Shown here piece after piece: positions 1 to 5,536 of a stretch of 10,005 bases of DNA; within the stretch, counting starts at the first letter, position 1, and every line of letters begins with the position of its first letter. Both the position numbers and the translations under genes were made by a program. The notes below the pieces were generated by a model that saw only the letters and a list, made by a program, of their open reading frames with translations, made no database searches and had not been told where the DNA came from. Origin of the DNA: Alphaproteobacteria bacterium (GTDB lineage: Bacteria; Pseudomonadota; Alphaproteobacteria; RF32; CAG-239); assembly GCA_017650255.1 (NCBI GenBank), contig JAGCFG010000019.1, forward strand, positions 1-10,005, read 5' to 3'.

Positions 1-362
1 ACCCACAAACTATTGCCAAACAAAATCGGAAAAACAACCGGCAGCACAAGTAACAACGTCATAACTACCAGCATCAACACAAAAATTTTCGCCGACGGCA
101 AAAGAGTTCCGAAAATATTTTTTGTAAAAATAAGCGGTTTGCGACCAAAATAGAACCTGAAAAAAGCAAACCAAAATACATAATAGGCCGCCAGCCAAAC
201 AACAAAAAATCTGTCATGCCAAGCATCAAAAACCTTAAAACCGACCACAAAGAACAAAGCATTTAATATCGAGAAAAAGGTCATTTCTTTCCATTTTGTT
301 GCACAATATGCAAACGATTCTCTAAACAATCTTCTAAGGCTAATTTTTGCGGCAATTACCAT
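1..362 (-). CDS. Unidentified multi-pass membrane protein, N-terminal part
   Basis: This open frame has no stop before the window edge, so only its first 120 residues are visible. It starts at ATG 362-360. An AGGAG Shine-Dalgarno sequence overlaps the TAG stop of tolA with ideal spacing, so it is very probably the next gene of the tolQRA operon. The basic N-terminus (about residues 6-25, rich in K and R) is followed by three hydrophobic stretches at about 27-48, 51-72 and 90-116, rich in Phe, Trp and Tyr. This is an inner-membrane pattern. I do not recognise the family. In many proteobacteria tolB follows tolA, and this is not TolB, which is a periplasmic beta-propeller with a signal peptide. 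Its co-translation with tolA suggests an envelope role, but that is inference. Confidence 0.75.
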   Translation of the reverse strand, partial: MVIAAKISLRRLFRESFAYCATKWKEMTFFSILNALFFVVGFKVFDAWHDRFFVVWLAAYYVFWFAFFRFYFGRKPLIFTKNIFGTLLPSAKIFVLMLVVMTLLLVLPVVFPILFGNSLW

Positions 363-372
363 ATTTTTTCTC

Positions 373-1332
373 CTAGTTCACCGTGTGGCTAATCGGATTA
401 AACCGCAACAACATTGTTTTCCACATATCATATTTTTGCGGGTATTTCTGTGCCAAAATATTATACGGCTGACAAACAAAAACAGCTCTTTTTGCACTAT
501 CGGCAACAGCCGCAAAGTGCTTATCCCGATTATATCTTGCCTTGTCCAAAATATCCACAGAACGCACTGTTCCGTCTTTGTTAAGATATGCCCTAACCTC
601 AATAATCATATCCTCAATTCCCATCGCTCCGGGATCAAGATTCCAACAAGCACGCAATCTTCCGGCAATAGCATCTGCTTCCGAAATCGACAAATCACTA
701 AAATAAGAACCTCCAACTCCTCCGGCAATTCCCATATTATTCACTTGTGTTCCATGCTTTATTGTGGCATTAGCACTTTGCTCGCCGAGCTTTTTCTCCA
801 TATTGTCGACAGACGCCAACAAATCTTTTAATGGATTATCCAAAACCGGCTGGTTCTTTTGTTTCTTTGGTTCCTCTTTCTTCGGCTCCGGTTTTTTGGG
901 CGGAGTAGGCTTTTTGGGCTGAGGCTTCGGAGTTGGTTTCTTCGGATCCGGCTTTTTATCTTCCTGTTCCGGCTTGCTTGGTTGAGGAGGAACTACAAAA
1001 TCCTGTTTCGGCTCAACTGGTTGCTCATCTTCAATCGGCTCAGCGTCTTCCTTATCATCAGCATCATCAGGACTGACCTCTTGTGGTCTTTCATCGTCTT
1101 TAGATTTTTGTTCTTCTATTTTTTCTCTTGTTGCCGGAGAATCTTCATCAGCAAATTCCGCCTTTGTTGGCAAATTAGTCATCTCCGAAATCTTGACATC
1201 ATTCAAATCAACAATAATCGGCACTTGATCAAGTGTCATATCCTTGTGTCTGAAAAACGGCAAATCCACCATTACCATCAAGATAACGATGCCATGCAAT
1301 GCCAAAGATTTATATAAAGACGACTTTCTCAA
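373..1332 (-). CDS. tolA: TolA, energy-transducing protein of the Tol-Pal system
   Basis: TolA links the TolQR proton channel in the inner membrane to TolB/Pal at the outer membrane and helps invaginate the envelope during division. The 319-residue product has a single N-terminal membrane anchor at about residues 9-27. This anchor contains the S-x3-H pair (Ser9, His13) typical of TolA/TonB anchors that contact TolQ/TolR. A long hydrophilic linker (about 55-170) is rich in Pro, Lys, Glu and Asp, with many KKP/KPxP runs. A globular C-terminal domain (about 217-319) has two cysteines that could form a disulfide. The start must be TTG at 1332: the tolR stop lies in the same frame two codons upstream, and the next Met falls inside the anchor. 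Only a weak purine-rich AAGAAG precedes it. The identification rests on domain layout and on following tolQ-tolR. Confidence 0.9.
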   Translation of the reverse strand: MRKSSLYKSLALHGIVILMVMVDLPFFRHKDMTLDQVPIIVDLNDVKISEMTNLPTKAEFADEDSPATREKIEEQKSKDDERPQEVSPDDADDKEDAEPIEDEQPVEPKQDFVVPPQPSKPEQEDKKPDPKKPTPKPQPKKPTPPKKPEPKKEEPKKQKNQPVLDNPLKDLLASVDNMEKKLGEQSANATIKHGTQVNNMGIAGGVGGSYFSDLSISEADAIAGRLRACWNLDPGAMGIEDMIIEVRAYLNKDGTVRSVDILDKARYNRDKHFAAVADSAKRAVFVCQPYNILAQKYPQKYDMWKTMLLRFNPISHTVN

Positions 1333-1338
1333 TTTCTG

Positions 1339-1788
1339 TTACTTCTTTTTCTCATCAGTTTGGTTAGGAGCCGGATCAGTTTTCAATCCAACCTTTTCAA
1401 AACCGGCATTCTTCAATAGCGCCATCAAACCCAAAACCCTGCCATAATGCGCTGCTGTATCACCGGATATAACAACGCTAATTTCAGGATTTGCCTCTCT
1501 TACTGCCGCAACTTTTGCCACAATTTCATCGGCCGGAATTTCTTCTTTTCCGATATAATAATATCCTTCTTCATCAACACTGATATTCAAAGTTGTCTCT
1601 TTACCGGTCAAATTTTTTCCACCGACTTTCGGCAAATCAATCGCAATTCCCGATGTCATAAGCGGTGCCGCCACCATAAACACCACCAACAAAACCATCA
1701 TAACATCCATCAAATTGGTGATATTAACATCAGAATTACGCCTGTTGCGACGCATTGAACGAAAGTTTTTTTCCATGATTTTCGGCAT
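1339..1788 (-). CDS. tolR: TolR, ExbD-family subunit of the Tol-Pal proton channel
   Basis: TolR is a single-pass inner-membrane protein that, with TolQ, converts proton flow into motion of TolA. The product is 149 residues, normal for the family. A basic N-terminus (about 7-18) is followed by the family signature around Asp28 (ITNLMDVMMVLLVVFMV). Asp28 is the proton-conducting acidic residue of the membrane helix. The remainder is the periplasmic ExbD/TolR domain, with a conserved IDLPK stretch just after the membrane. The ATG at 1788 overlaps the tolQ TAA by one base (TAATG), with AGGTG upstream inside tolQ, so the two are translationally coupled. The Lys-rich C-terminus (DEKKK) is a little unusual. 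Confidence 0.96.
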   Translation of the reverse strand: MPKIMEKNFRSMRRNRRNSDVNITNLMDVMMVLLVVFMVAAPLMTSGIAIDLPKVGGKNLTGKETTLNISVDEEGYYYIGKEEIPADEIVAKVAAVREANPEISVVISGDTAAHYGRVLGLMALLKNAGFEKVGLKTDPAPNQTDEKKK

Positions 1789-2531
1789 TATTCACCTGCC
1801 ATTTCGGCCCTTATGGCTGTATCATCAATTTCGCGCGACAAAATGCTCGAAAACTCTGTTGCAAAGTTTTCCAATCTGTTGGCATAGCGGTCAATATCCG
1901 AAGATATTTTGTTATAAGCAACCACAGCCGGAATTGCCGCAATCAAACCGAAAGCCGTTGTAAACAAAGCCTCAGCAATACCGGGAGCAATTGCCGCCAA
2001 AGAGTTGCTTTGGGTTGCCGCAATAGCATTAAAGCTGTTGATAATTCCCCAAACAGTACCAAACAATCCGACCAATGGCGCAACCGAACCGGTAGATGCC
2101 AAAAAGCCCATTCTTGTATCCAAACCGTCAACCTCTTTATCCATAGAAACCGCCATGGCTTTTTCGATACGTTGTTGCAAAGAAACACCTCGCAAGCCTC
2201 TGTCTGTTTTCGACTTCATAATATTTGTGCGCTTCCACTCACGCATTGCTGCAACAAACATTGCCGACATCGGGTCAGCAGGCTTGTTGCCAATGCTCTC
2301 ATAAAGCTTGTCAAGCGAGCCACCAGACCAAAATTTAGACTCAAAACTGCGCGAACGTTGTTTTACTTCACGCAAGGTAGCAATTTTATCAATAATAATC
2401 GCCCACGACCAAACCGATGCCAAAAGTAAACCTATCATAACCACTTTTGTAACCGTATCCGAGCTCCAAACCATGCTCCACATAGAAAGAGAGCTGCCGT
2501 TTGCGACTTCTGCTAAAGTTTGTGTATCCAT
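1788..2531 (-). CDS. tolQ: TolQ, ExbB/MotA-family proton channel subunit
   Basis: TolQ forms the pentameric inner-membrane proton channel that, with TolR, energises TolA during cell constriction. The product is 247 residues. A first membrane helix lies near residues 30-50. A cytoplasmic loop contains SLQQRIEKAM and DKEVDGLDTRMGFLASTGSVAP, and the second helix carries the hallmark APLVGLFGTVWGIINSF. The third helix (IAPGIAEALFTTAFGLIAAIPAVVAYN) is typical of MotA/TolQ/ExbB. The frame is open to 2588, but the ATG at 2531 is preferred: GAGG lies 5 bases before it, the N-terminus then matches TolQ proteins, and the extra 19 residues have no such signal. No ybgC thioesterase gene lies upstream; the next gene upstream is R1 with its own terminator. 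Confidence 0.96.
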   Translation of the reverse strand: MDTQTLAEVANGSSLSMWSMVWSSDTVTKVVMIGLLLASVWSWAIIIDKIATLREVKQRSRSFESKFWSGGSLDKLYESIGNKPADPMSAMFVAAMREWKRTNIMKSKTDRGLRGVSLQQRIEKAMAVSMDKEVDGLDTRMGFLASTGSVAPLVGLFGTVWGIINSFNAIAATQSNSLAAIAPGIAEALFTTAFGLIAAIPAVVAYNKISSDIDRYANRLENFATEFSSILSREIDDTAIRAEMAGE

Positions 2532-2636
2532 TTCTACCTCATAAATTACACTAAAACGATATTTTGGCACAAGATACAACAAAAACATAAATAATCAATT
2601 AATTTTCACACAAATTCATAACTATTTTTAAACCAC

Positions 2637-2672
2637 AAAAAATGTCGGCTTTCTTCCAACAGAAAACCGACA
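2637..2672 (-). terminator. Rho-independent terminator of repeat gene R1
   Basis: On the minus strand a stem TGTCGG/CCGACA, extended by TTCT/AGAA, is followed by six T. It lies 15 bases after the R1 stop and separates the repeat array from tolQ. It belongs to the GTCGG class of array hairpins. Confidence 0.85.
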
Positions 2673-2687
2673 CATCAGAGCAAAAGA

Positions 2688-3017
2688 CTATATTTTTTCT
2701 TTACTGAAACGCTCAAAAAGTTCTACCTGAGCCTTTTGGCAAAGAGGATGCAAATCAAGATAAGATTTGATAAGCTTAGGAGTACTGTGCTTGGCCAGTT
2801 CAACGGCCACTTCATCACAAAAAGCATGATACTTGGCATAGACCAAAATAGAATCAGATTTTCTCGACTTCACAAGCTCCATTTCTGCATCTCTGTCAAG
2901 CGAAAAGTCACGCACATAGCGTTTGAGAAGAGTAACATTTCCAAGCTTAATCAGCTTGATTTGCTCGGGCAAAGAAAGACTTTTCCCGTCCTTAATTTTT
3001 TGTTTTATCGTTTCCAT
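2688..3017 (-). CDS. 26-residue repeat (predicted alpha-solenoid) protein R1
   Basis: The 109-residue soluble protein has no signal peptide or membrane segment and no family I recognise. After a charged cap (METIKQKIKDG, nearly identical to R2) come about four repeat units: the LSLPEQIKLIKLGN unit, the LDRDAEMELVKSRKS unit, a CDEVAVELAK unit and a last partial CQKAQVELF unit. Each unit pairs an AExELVK-like helix with a xLIxxY-like helix, so a two-helix solenoid is expected. The third unit is the most degenerate, with HST in place of the usual G[ND]. The frame extends back to a TTG at 3023, but the ATG at 3017 matches the other family starts. No Shine-Dalgarno sequence is visible. It is the last gene of the array and has its own promoter and terminator. 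Function is unknown. Confidence 0.85.
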   Translation of the reverse strand: METIKQKIKDGKSLSLPEQIKLIKLGNVTLLKRYVRDFSLDRDAEMELVKSRKSDSILVYAKYHAFCDEVAVELAKHSTPKLIKSYLDLHPLCQKAQVELFERFSKEKI

Positions 3018-3057
3018 ACACAATGATATTTGGGTTAATAATAAAATTCAACGCTCC

Positions 3058-3086
3058 AATAAAATCACATTCACGCAATTTGTCAA
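3058..3086 (-). promoter_or_regulatory. Array-type promoter of R1
   Basis: TTGACA (3081-3086) and TTTATT (3058-3063) are separated by exactly 17 bases. The -35 box is preceded by AAAAAC, as in the other array promoters. The -35 box begins 69 bases before the ATG. The AT-rich leader contains the shared AATTTTATTATTA stretch. Confidence 0.7.
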
Positions 3087-3090
3087 GTTT

Positions 3091-3122
3091 TTCAATTTCG
3101 ATACACAACAAATTTGCTCAAC
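3091..3122 (-). repeat. Possible remnant of an array promoter/leader
   Basis: On the minus strand AAATTTGTTGTG is followed by TATCGAAATTGA. This resembles the leader segments of R3 (AAATTTGTTATC, then TATCGAAATTCA) and R2 (AAATTTGTTTTT, then ATTGAAATTTA). It lies immediately upstream of the R1 -35 box and has no gene behind it. It may be the leftover of a deleted unit. Confidence 0.4.
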
Positions 3123-3166
3123 AAAAAATGTTATCATTTGCTTTTGGGGCAAAAAAACAAATAATT

Positions 3167-3270
3167 GTCATGCCTCCGAGGACAAAAGTCAGAGGTCAAG
3201 GCATCTACCGCTTTTATTTTAATAAGTCGAAGATCCCTTGATTTTTTGCTCACGCAAAAAAAGGGATGAC
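3167..3270 (+). repeat. Composite palindromic intergenic repeat, copy 1
   Basis: The element is bounded by GTCATGCCT at the left and AGGGATGAC at the right, forming an imperfect terminal inverted repeat. It contains two hairpins. The left one (3167-3205) pairs ATGCCT with AGGCAT. The right one (3232-3267) pairs ATCCCTT with AAGGGAT, with TTTTTTGC/GCAAAAAA inside. A related copy in the opposite orientation lies at 7213-7297 and shares an exact 18-base core, AAGTCGAAGATCCCTTGA. Similar GTCAT...ATC palindromes are common dispersed repeats in alphaproteobacteria. Confidence 0.75.
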
Positions 3271-3288
3271 AGGGGAATTTAAATAAAC

Positions 3289-3319
3289 GTCATTACAAGC
3301 GCAACACAGCGCTCCATCC
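3289..3319. repeat. Short palindromic element (GTCATTAC...CATCC)
   Basis: A small hairpin, AGCGC/GCGCT with a 6-base loop, is framed by GTCATTAC on one side and CATCC on the other. The format resembles the widespread alphaproteobacterial GTCAT...ATCCA palindromes. It sits between composite copy 1 and the R2 terminator. Confidence 0.5.
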
Positions 3320-3332
3320 TTCCCAAAAAACA

Positions 3333-3360
3333 CAAAAAAAGGAAGGTCTTTAACCTTCCT
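3333..3360 (-). terminator. Rho-independent terminator of R2
   Basis: The perfect 8-bp stem AGGAAGGT/ACCTTCCT has a 5-base loop and is followed on the minus strand by seven T. It lies 15 bases past the R2 stop and belongs to the GGAAGG class. Confidence 0.9.
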
Positions 3361-3375
3361 GAATTTGCTCACTTT

Positions 3376-3669
3376 TCAAACAATCGGATAGCGCTTATGA
3401 TAAAGTTGAACAAGCTCCGGTTTTCCCAACTTTACAAGCTCCTTTTGTGCCTCAGTCCACAAAGTGTAGCGATTGATATACAACTCAATCAACGACACAT
3501 TTCCAAGCTTGATAAACTCTGTTTCCGCTTTCTGTGCAAAAAAACTTTTGTTAATATTTCGGCTGATATACTGCCGAACAAGTTCCACATTGCCTGACTT
3601 TACCAGCTTCAACTGCTCCTTTTCGGTCAGCCTTATTCCGTCTTTAATTTTCTGTTTTATCTTTTCCAT
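3376..3669 (-). CDS. 26-residue repeat (predicted alpha-solenoid) protein R2
   Basis: The 97-residue soluble protein is one of the cleanest representatives of the family. The cap MEKIKQKIKDG is followed by three units with textbook motifs: LTEKEQLKLVKSGNVELVRQYI, AQKAETEFIKLGNVSLIELYINRY, and WTEAQKELVKLGKPELVQLYHKRY. It ends three residues later, so the protein is almost nothing but repeats. It is the only member apart from R4's middle units with no Cys at the LC position; Ala or Trp replaces it. The ATG at 3669 is supported by the promoter spacing and by similarity of the start to R1, with no Shine-Dalgarno sequence. Three units is short for a stable solenoid, so it may oligomerise. Function is unknown. 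Confidence 0.85.
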   Translation of the reverse strand: MEKIKQKIKDGIRLTEKEQLKLVKSGNVELVRQYISRNINKSFFAQKAETEFIKLGNVSLIELYINRYTLWTEAQKELVKLGKPELVQLYHKRYPIV

Positions 3670-3700
3670 AATTTCGAATAATAATAAATTTCAATGGCTT

Positions 3701-3729
3701 AATAAAAACAAATTTCACCAACTTGTCAA
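3701..3729 (-). promoter_or_regulatory. Array-type promoter of R2
   Basis: TTGACA (3724-3729) and TTTATT (3701-3706) are 17 bases apart. The -35 box begins 60 bases before the ATG, the shortest distance in the array. The leader has GAAATTTATTATTATT and no Shine-Dalgarno sequence. Confidence 0.75.
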
Positions 3730-3744
3730 GTTTTTTTCGGCCGC

Positions 3745-3785
3745 AAAAAACGCCGACTTTTCTTTTAACTGGAAAACATCGGCGT
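3745..3785 (-). terminator. Rho-independent terminator of R3
   Basis: The outer stem ACGCCGA/TCGGCGT and an inner pairing of TTTTC with GAAAA are followed by T6 on the minus strand. It begins 8 bases past the R3 stop and belongs to the CGCCGA class. Confidence 0.9.
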
Positions 3786-3792
3786 CGGTTTT

Positions 3793-4035
3793 TCATTTAT
3801 CTTTCACAGATTCATATGCCATATAGGCTTCAGGGTTCATCTGGTAACGTTGACAATAAAGTTCTATCAACTCGACATCACACAATTTGACGAGTGCCAT
3901 CTCAGCTTCAGGACAAAACTTGCAAGACATCAAATGACGTTTGATTAATTCTTTGTCGCCGGATTTTACCAGCTTCATTTGTTCTTTTTCAGACAACCGT
4001 TTTCTGGCTCTGATTTTTTCTTTAATTTCCTTCAT
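3793..4035 (-). CDS. 26-residue repeat (predicted alpha-solenoid) protein R3
   Basis: At 80 residues this is the shortest family member. A charged cap (MKEIKEKIRARK) leads into two full units of exactly 26 residues, LSEKEQMKLVKSGDKELIKRH and FCPEAEMALVKLCDVELIELY, and a partial third (MNPEAYMAYE). The CPEAE of unit 2 carries the recurrent Cys. With only 2.5 units it may be a truncated relative or a capping or regulatory partner, but the frame is intact and it has its own promoter and terminator, so I do not call it a pseudogene. The ATG at 4035 has no Shine-Dalgarno sequence. Function is unknown. Confidence 0.8.
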   Translation of the reverse strand: MKEIKEKIRARKRLSEKEQMKLVKSGDKELIKRHLMSCKFCPEAEMALVKLCDVELIELYCQRYQMNPEAYMAYESVKDK

Positions 4036-4070
4036 AATGATATTAAATTAATGATGAATTTCGATACCTC

Positions 4071-4099
4071 ATTGATAACAAATTTCCCCAATTTGTCAA
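4071..4099 (-). promoter_or_regulatory. Array-type promoter of R3
   Basis: TTGACA (4094-4099) is followed after 17 bases by ATCAAT (4071-4076); shifting by one base gives TATCAA, closer to a sigma-70 -10 box. The spacer is very similar to that of R2 (AATTGGGGAAATTTGTT against AGTTGGTGAAATTTGTT). The -35 box begins 64 bases before the ATG. Confidence 0.7.
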
Positions 4100-4111
4100 G
4101 TTTTAAACAAC

Positions 4112-4136
4112 AAAAAGGAAGGCTTTTAGCCCTCCT
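4112..4136 (-). terminator. Rho-independent terminator of R4
   Basis: The 9-bp stem AGGAGGGCT/AGCCTTCCT, with one G-U pair and a 3-base loop, is followed by five T on the minus strand. The stem starts on the last base of the R4 stop codon, so gene and terminator abut. It belongs to the GGAAGG class. Confidence 0.88.
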
Positions 4137-4714
4137 TAAATTTTCCACATTGCTTTGTGGTACTCTGCCAAATGTGAACCTTTCAGATTGGACAGTTCTA
4201 GCCTTGCCGCCTTTGAAAGCGGACAAATCTGGATATAGTCCTTAATCAGCTGAACATTTCCGAGTTTGACCAATTTTACTTCGGCATTCGGATGGAGAGA
4301 ATTTTTCTCCATATACCATTTCAAAAGGTCATAATCACCGCATTGCAAAAACTTAGATTCAGCCACCGCGCTGGTAAAATAGAACTTGTTGAGATACCTT
4401 TTCACAAGGTCCAAATCCCCAAGTTCCAACAGCTTCAGCTGAGCTTTCGGATGCAAAGAATAAGAATATTCTCGCAAAAGCTCCTGATTTCCAAGCTCCA
4501 ACATCGCAACCTCGGCAGCCGGACAGAAAGGCCACACCTTAACATACTCCAAAAGCATATCAAGATTGCCTGTCTTGAACATTTTCATTTGACCATCCTG
4601 TGACAACAAATGTTGTTTAATATACTGCCCGAACAACTCCATATCTCCGGACTGTACCAACTTAACTTCCTCCGCAGGCAAAAGCCGCTCAATCGGTTCG
4701 AATTTCTTTTCCAT
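4136..4714 (-). CDS. 26-residue repeat (predicted alpha-solenoid) protein R4
   Basis: The 192-residue soluble protein has about seven repeat units. It begins with a divergent cap (MEKKFEPIERLLPAEEVKLV), then units headed by SQDGQMKMF, CPAAEVAMLELGN, HPKAQLKLLELGD, a TSAVAESKFLQCGD unit, HPNAEVKLVKLGN and a last SKAARLELSN unit. The heading residue varies (Ser, Cys, His, Thr), with His in two units where other members have Cys. The frame is open to 4783, but that start would fall inside the -35 box; the ATG at 4714 fits the conserved promoter-to-start distance and the MEK- family start. It ends with MWKI. No Shine-Dalgarno sequence is seen. Function is unknown. Confidence 0.85.
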   Translation of the reverse strand: MEKKFEPIERLLPAEEVKLVQSGDMELFGQYIKQHLLSQDGQMKMFKTGNLDMLLEYVKVWPFCPAAEVAMLELGNQELLREYSYSLHPKAQLKLLELGDLDLVKRYLNKFYFTSAVAESKFLQCGDYDLLKWYMEKNSLHPNAEVKLVKLGNVQLIKDYIQICPLSKAARLELSNLKGSHLAEYHKAMWKI

Positions 4715-4754
4715 AAAATAATATATTAGTGCATAATAAAATTTTCCGCTCGCA

Positions 4755-4783
4755 AAAAAATCACAATTTTTATTTTTTGTCAA
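4755..4783 (-). promoter_or_regulatory. Array-type promoter of R4
   Basis: TTGACA (4778-4783) lies 17 bases from TTTTTT (4755-4760), within the TTGTGATTTT context shared with R5 and R6. The -35 box begins 69 bases before the chosen ATG. The leader contains GAAAATTTTATTATG. Confidence 0.65.
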
Positions 4784-4795
4784 GTTTAAAGCCCT

Positions 4796-4834
4796 AAAAA
4801 AACGCCGATGCTCTCATATAAAGAACATCAGCGT
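4796..4834 (-). terminator. Rho-independent terminator of R5
   Basis: A 13-bp stem, ACGCTGATGTTCT with AGAGCATCGGCGT (including G-U pairs), has a 7-base loop and is followed by T7 on the minus strand. It lies 7 bases after the R5 stop and belongs to the CGCCGA class. Confidence 0.9.
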
Positions 4835-4841
4835 CAAAATC

Positions 4842-5423
4842 TCACTCAGCCCTAGGAATTTTTTTCATTTTCTCCAACTCTTCTTGAGCCTCTGCGCCAA
4901 AATTATATCTGCACAGATAATGCTCAATCAGTTCATCATCTCCCCTTTTGACCAGCTCAATTTCCGCCGACCGCCAAAGCATATTCTCCCTGAAATAAAT
5001 TTTCAACACTTCAGCACTGCCGTTCTTGGCCAGCTCAATCTCAGCCTCCTCACACAAAGGATACAGATGATTTTCCAGATAAAATTTTATCAGTTCCTCA
5101 TTTCCAAGCTTCACAAATTCTTCCTCGGCAGTTTCACAGTCAAAAACGTCGACAGAAATAAATGCCCTAATCAAATCGACATTCTTCGTTTTGACGAGAG
5201 CAATTTGCGTATCGCTACACAAAAACCTGCGCCTATACATCATATAAAATTGCACAAGGTCAACATCACCACGCTCTACCAAAGCCACTTCGGCATCACA
5301 GCACAAGTTTTTTTTGCTCAAATACTCTCGAACCTGCTCTTCATCGCCGTATTTCACAAACTTAACTTGTTCCTTTTTACTTAAAGGAAGCATCTTTTGA
5401 ACTTTTTTTAAAATTTTTTCCAT
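4842..5423 (-). CDS. 26-residue repeat (predicted alpha-solenoid) protein R5
   Basis: The 193-residue soluble protein has about seven units. The cap MEKILKKVQKMLPLSKKEQVKFVKYGD leads into units starting LCCDAEVALVERGD, LCSDTQIALVKTKN, DCETAEEEFVKLGN, LCEEAEIELAKNG, LWRSAEIELVKRGD and FGAEAQEELEK. Several units have two to three extra residues between repeats, so spacing is looser than in R3 or R8. It has the most Cys-headed units (three, plus one shifted Cys), making it the best candidate for a cysteine ladder. The ATG at 5423 matches the family start; an out-of-frame ATG lies just upstream and no Shine-Dalgarno sequence is seen. It lies directly downstream of the EF-Tu fragment gene but is separated from it by a terminator and its own promoter. 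Confidence 0.85.
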   Translation of the reverse strand: MEKILKKVQKMLPLSKKEQVKFVKYGDEEQVREYLSKKNLCCDAEVALVERGDVDLVQFYMMYRRRFLCSDTQIALVKTKNVDLIRAFISVDVFDCETAEEEFVKLGNEELIKFYLENHLYPLCEEAEIELAKNGSAEVLKIYFRENMLWRSAEIELVKRGDDELIEHYLCRYNFGAEAQEELEKMKKIPRAE

Positions 5424-5462
5424 ACATAAATATTTTAATAATAATAAAATTTCCAGGCCGCC

Positions 5463-5491
5463 ACAAAATCACATTTTCTGATTTTTGTCAA
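5463..5491 (-). promoter_or_regulatory. Array-type promoter of R5
   Basis: TTGACA (5486-5491) and TTTTGT (5463-5468) are 17 bases apart. The spacer AAAATCAGAAAATGTGA is nearly the same as those of the EF-Tu fragment and R6. The -35 box begins 68 bases before the ATG. Confidence 0.75.
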
Positions 5492-5503
5492 GTTTTAAAC
5501 AAC

Positions 5504-5529
5504 AAAAACCGCTCCGATAGAGGAACGGT
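5504..5529 (-). terminator. Rho-independent terminator of the EF-Tu fragment gene
   Basis: The stem ACCGTTCC/GGAGCGGT, with one G-U pair and a 6-base loop, is followed by T5 on the minus strand. It matches neither of the two main hairpin families of the array closely. It lies 7 bases after the stop. Confidence 0.88.
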
Positions 5530-5536
5530 CCTTGTT

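Larger units (their letters stand above)
3018..3375. other. 358-base gene-free spacer between R2 and R1
   Basis: From right to left this spacer holds the R2 terminator, a palindromic element, a composite palindromic repeat, an apparent remnant of another array leader, and the R1 promoter and leader. I see no coding frame in it that resembles a real gene. Confidence 0.7.

Noticed and set aside
2545-2572. tolQ promoter TTGTGC-16-TGTAAT
   Set aside because: The start would fall about 7 bases before the ATG and inside the Shine-Dalgarno sequence, so it cannot serve this gene well. I see no convincing tolQ promoter.
2532-2588. Longer TolQ starting at 2588
   Set aside because: The extra 19 residues have no ribosome binding site, while the ATG at 2531 has GAGG at good spacing and gives a normal TolQ N-terminus.
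2588-2602. CtrA-box-like TTAA-N7-TTTA upstream of tolQ
   Set aside because: It has one mismatch to TTAA-N7-TTAA in very AT-rich DNA, where such matches are expected by chance. No promoter elements around it support a site.
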